Positions 56,316-59,078 of a stretch of 59,078 nt of DNA are shown here, piece after piece. Source of the stretch: Coemansia sp. RSA 487 (Eukaryota > Kickxellomycota > Kickxellomycetes > Kickxellales > Kickxellaceae); the NCBI GenBank assembly GCA_027577595.1, contig JANBRJ010000101.1, positions 1 to 59,078 of the forward strand, in the 5' to 3' direction. Every line of letters starts with the position of its first letter. The stretch's first letter is position 1. Made by a program: the position numbers and the translations under genes. Under the pieces are notes generated by a model. That model worked only from the letters and a program-made list of their open reading frames with translations, ran no database searches and had not been told where the DNA came from.

Positions 56316-57064
56316 CGGAGATGTGTGTGTTGAAATAAAAGGAAAAGATGAGGTTAAAGTGAGTTTTTGTAGGTTTAGTAACTAATAAGAAAATGTAGCT
56401 GCAATACAAGGAAAAGGACTTTTTCTCTACTCTGTAGTTATTTCCTAGGGGAAATAGCTTTTTTTTTCTTGTGATAGGAAGGCAAGTTCTCTCCCATCCG
56501 TTTTTTCGTTTCTCGATTATTTTTTGTAGATATATCTCTTTTTATCAGATTGTATTTATTTTTTGCGGCACATGTATCAAGGGGAAGCATATGCAACATG
56601 GCGGAGGCACGAATGCCCTCAACAAACACACTTTCCTTTTCAACGCTTCTTTCTCTTTCTTGTTTTTAACTGTTATCAACGCTGTTCGTTTTCTGTCTGT
56701 TCTAAGCATTACCTATTTGCTCTTCAGATATTAGCTCTTCCTTCTATTTCCGTTAACTGATGTTTGCTTGCTCTCTTTTGTAACTAGCATCTTTTATGCA
56801 TTCTTATTTTTTGTCTTTTTTCTTTGATCTTTCCATGTCGTTTGTTTTGCAAGTTAATAAATATAATCTATATCACACTTCAAGCAAGAGTAAGTCACAC
56901 TAGCAGCGTCTACACAGGACAACCACACAAACGCTACAACTTCATTTGTTAAAAGGTGCAACAAAGAAAGCAACATATACAGAGCACAGCTACTGAGCTA
57001 GCATCTGGTGGTGGGTGGTGTGCTGGCTAGAAAAGCTGGTGGAGTTTCCGTATGAGCGATAGTA
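56316..57064. promoter_or_regulatory. Region upstream of Fanzor
   Basis: 749 bp, T-rich, presumably the Fanzor promoter and the other element end. A near-palindrome, ATTTCC-TAGG-GGAAAT, is at 56445-56460, but I found no match to the hairpins on the other side and no terminal inverted repeat or target duplication bracketing the gene. The TA at 57063-57064 is the target site of the MITE that follows. Confidence 0.4.
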
Positions 57065-57267
57065 CAGCGGTGAGCCGGCGTTTATTCTGCTCAACCTTTA
57101 AATATTAGCTCATTCTCTCCAGTTCCTTGTCTTTTGTAAACCAATAAAAGACAGCAGCGCATACTTGCTGTTTCTACAAACATTGCATGTTTATCATATC
57201 TTTGCCATGTCGCAGTTAAAAGAAACAATAAATATACTGAAAGTGAAATAACATTGGCTCACCACTG
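57065..57267. mobile_element. MITE sharing its inverted repeats with the Tc1/mariner relic
   Basis: 203 bp with TA on both sides (57063-57064 and 57268-57269). Left end CAGCGGTGAGCCGGCGTT; right end read inward CAGTGGTGAGCCAATGTT: 14 of 18 bases match, and the four differences are all C/T or G/A transitions. The same repeat, CAGTGGTG[A/T]GCC[A/G]ATGTT, ends the transposase relic at 39062-40046. The inside is AT-rich and non-coding. So it is a non-autonomous derivative, mobilised in the past by that transposon family. Confidence 0.85.
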
Positions 57268-57359
57268 TATTTACATTGTGAAAACCCATCGTTTGCATTG
57301 TGTAGTGTAAGCGGTGCTCAAGAAGTTATTTATTTATTATGCGGTATAAAGCTGAATAT

Positions 57360-57831
57360 CTACACAAGCAGAGCTACCAACAGTATTGCAACAACAAAAA
57401 GCTTGGTAACAGAGACGTGACTACTTGCTGCATTCACATGTAGACCTCTACACGTGTATCTTCTATGATTCATACATACGGTTGTGGCATTGAATGTGTA
57501 CACGTCTTTGTCCATCCTTGTACAAACAACCTCGCCTGCTGCTTTGAAATACTTCATAAACTCGGTATTGTGCTCCGTTTTGCAGTAGCACTGCATCAAC
57601 AGCCGCTGCTGCTTGCTGGCAAATTGATGGCAAGATGTGATCTCCTGGCCAGATTTTAAATTATACAGTTCGGGATTCATAATGTCTTGTGATAGGATAT
57701 GATAAATATCAAAAAAAAACGGAAAATGTATAACGCGACTAAATTTTCTTGCTTGGAAGAAGCAATGCAGATAGTAACAAGAGAGAAAATGAAAGTTGAA
57801 AGGAGTGGGATACGTTTTGGAGTTTGAGCAT
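57360..57831 (-). CDS. Putative GPI-anchored cysteine-rich surface protein
   Basis: Unknown small secreted protein. Supported part: SCHQFASKQQRLLMQCYC... through six cysteines to SSHVSVTKLFVVAILLVALLV, a C-terminal hydrophobic run directly before the stop, typical of a GPI-anchor signal. A matching signal peptide (MLKLQNVSHSFQLSFSLLLL) starts at 57831 in another frame. A 67-nt intron, 57752-57686, with a GC donor (GCAAGA) and CAAG acceptor joins them in phase to give 134 aa. A GC donor is also inferred in the AARSD1-like gene. Without the splice a single frame of 188 aa from 57926 exists, but its N-terminus is low-complexity Phe/His/Tyr. The cysteines are arranged C-(18)-CxC-...-C-...-C-...-C. 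Family not recognised. Confidence 0.6.
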
Positions 57832-58725
57832 TGATAAAGGAAGGTGCAAACAAAGCCTACTATATGCGTATGAATAAATGGAAAGTAAGGAACATGCACT
57901 TTTGATAGCGTGTTTGCGAGGATCAAACATTAGGAATTGTACATGTCTTAAGCCTTACAAATACTGAGTAATATTATTTTCAAAACAGGCCAATAACAAC
58001 CCGGAATGAGCATACGTATTATTATTTCACAGACTCACTGAAAACTAGAAATTCATGGCCAGAAAATGATGGACTTGTAATGTGTGATCTGCGTTTATTA
58101 AAATATTTGATTATAACCGGCAAATTATAAAGCAAAAGCGCTTTTGGAAGAAAAATAGCTTCCAAAAAAGAGACAACTTTGCACCTGTACTTGTTGCCAT
58201 AAACTGACGATTGGGACATGCTTGGAAGGCTACAATATATCTTATTTTTAGCTCATTGTAAATTTCTTTTACCAACACAATGAACCTTGTGGAACAGAAA
58301 TCAAGATTTCTGATTATGAATATTTTTAAACAAGCAGGTTGGGTACTTGTGGATTTTTCTTTGCCTTTCTTTTCAAAAATTACTGGCACAAAGATGTTGG
58401 GAAAAGGGGAGGGAGGGAGAACGAGAGAGCACCAATATGCGTATAATTACTGCTTCTACTCAGAACGCCAGCTTCGTTGTCACTTTGCGCGTTCTAACAA
58501 ACAAATTGTATTTATACGGCACCTTCTGGCCTGCAAACGAGGCTGTTACGTTTCATTCATTGCGCATATTTCCCCATTTACTTTCTCATATTTCCACCCA
58601 TTTGTCATATCTCCTTGTCTCGCATTTCATAGCCTACAAACATATAGTCGCGCATCGCATTTCTATTAGCATTGTTCTCCATTTACCGAAACACCGCTTG
58701 TTGACACACAGCAGTTATCGTCATC
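57832..58725. promoter_or_regulatory. Divergent intergenic region before the SOD-like gene
   Basis: 894 bp, AT-rich, between two genes for secreted proteins that point away from each other. Sequence near 58390-58430 is G-rich (ggggagggaggg), then pyrimidine-rich to 58720. No coding frame is supported. Confidence 0.4.
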
Positions 58726-59078
58726 ATGAAGCTACCAGCAGTTCTAGTCACTCTTGCCGCAGCATTTATGACTGTGGCAGCAACAACATCGCCACTTGTG
58801 GCCCGCACTGTCAACTCAGGCACTGTTGACTGGGCCGAGGCTGACCCTAAGAGCAGCAGCGCCAGTGGCGAGTTTATCTTCCGCCCAGACTCCAAAAACG
58901 GTCTCTATATCTATGTCAGCGCCAGTGGGCTGGACAAAGGTGCCAAGTATCCTTTCCACATCCACACCAACTTTGTTCCAACTAATGGAAACTGCACAGG
59001 AACTGGTGGCCACTTTAACCCGAATAACGTTGATACCACGAGCGGCAAGTACAAGTGTAACCCATCCGATATTAAGGG
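58726..59078 (+). CDS. Secreted Cu-only superoxide dismutase-like protein (5' part)
   Basis: Runs off the right edge; 117 codons seen. Signal peptide MKLPAVLVTLAAAFMTVAA, then a Cu/Zn-SOD-like beta fold: GEFIFRPDSKNGLYIYVSASGL, copper ligands FHIHTN (HxH), and GNCTGTGGHFNP with the bridging-type His and a Cys for the disulfide. In ordinary Cu/Zn SODs two more zinc-binding histidines follow GGHFNP within about 20 residues; here the next 20 (NNVDTTSGKYKCNPSDIK) contain no His. This matches fungal extracellular Cu-only SODs such as Candida Sod5, which detoxify superoxide at the cell surface. The rest, possibly with a GPI signal, lies outside the window. Confidence 0.88.
   Translation, partial: MKLPAVLVTLAAAFMTVAATTSPLVARTVNSGTVDWAEADPKSSSASGEFIFRPDSKNGLYIYVSASGLDKGAKYPFHIHTNFVPTNGNCTGTGGHFNPNNVDTTSGKYKCNPSDIK

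Noticed and set aside
56440-56465. Near-palindrome ATTTCC-TAGG-GGAAAT upstream of Fanzor as an element end
   Set aside because: It is short and imperfect, and does not match the hairpins on the other side of the gene; no target duplication accompanies it.

Overview
The window is eukaryotic nuclear DNA from a filamentous, probably early-diverging ('zygomycete-grade') fungus. The reasons are short spliceosomal introns (67 to 300 nt, with a few of 700 to 770 nt) in otherwise compact genes, a fungal P-type plasma-membrane H+-ATPase, two chitin synthases fused to myosin motors, SET1, MEX67 and SSU-processome genes. A Kickxellomycotina-like genome would fit, but I cannot prove the lineage from sequence alone. 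There are no rRNA, tRNA, CRISPR or operon-like structures.

Layout. 1-1822: AT-rich DNA, nothing recognised. 1823-19940, all on the + strand: an alanyl-tRNA editing protein (AARSD1-like), PMA1-type H+-ATPase, SET1 histone H3K4 methyltransferase, 6-phosphofructo-2-kinase/fructose-2,6-bisphosphatase, an NCLX-like Na+/Ca2+ exchanger and a tiny secreted Gly-Tyr-rich repeat protein. 20716-33594, - strand: two tandem myosin-motor chitin synthases with the same exon structure. 34586-36168, - strand: a disordered protein. 37383-38771: a monocarboxylate-type MFS transporter. 39062-40046: a decayed Tc1/mariner DNA transposon with both terminal inverted repeats, lying 33 bp past the stop codon of a mitochondrial carrier (40080-41400, -). 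Then MAK11 (+), MEX67 (-), a small two-helix membrane protein (-), a multi-exon membrane RING-H2 ubiquitin ligase (+), UTP12/DIP2 (+) and a 157-residue orphan (-). 54063-56315 (-): an intact, intronless Fanzor, the eukaryotic TnpB-like RNA-guided nuclease, with two strong hairpins 18 bp beyond its stop codon. 57065-57267: a MITE whose inverted repeats match the Tc1/mariner relic. The window ends with a putative GPI-anchored Cys-rich protein (-) and the start of a secreted Cu-only superoxide dismutase-like gene (+).

The host genes are mostly housekeeping: cell wall and membrane (chitin synthases, PMA1, small secreted proteins), ribosome biogenesis (MAK11, UTP12), mRNA export (MEX67), chromatin (SET1), glycolytic control (PFKFB) and organelle or membrane transport. 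They are not an operon and show no shared pathway. The most interesting part is the right-hand accessory stretch: an apparently complete Fanzor, a candidate guide-RNA scaffold next to it, and nearby traces of Tc1/mariner transposition. All splice models were made by eye from GT/GC-AG signals, reading-frame continuity and family motifs.
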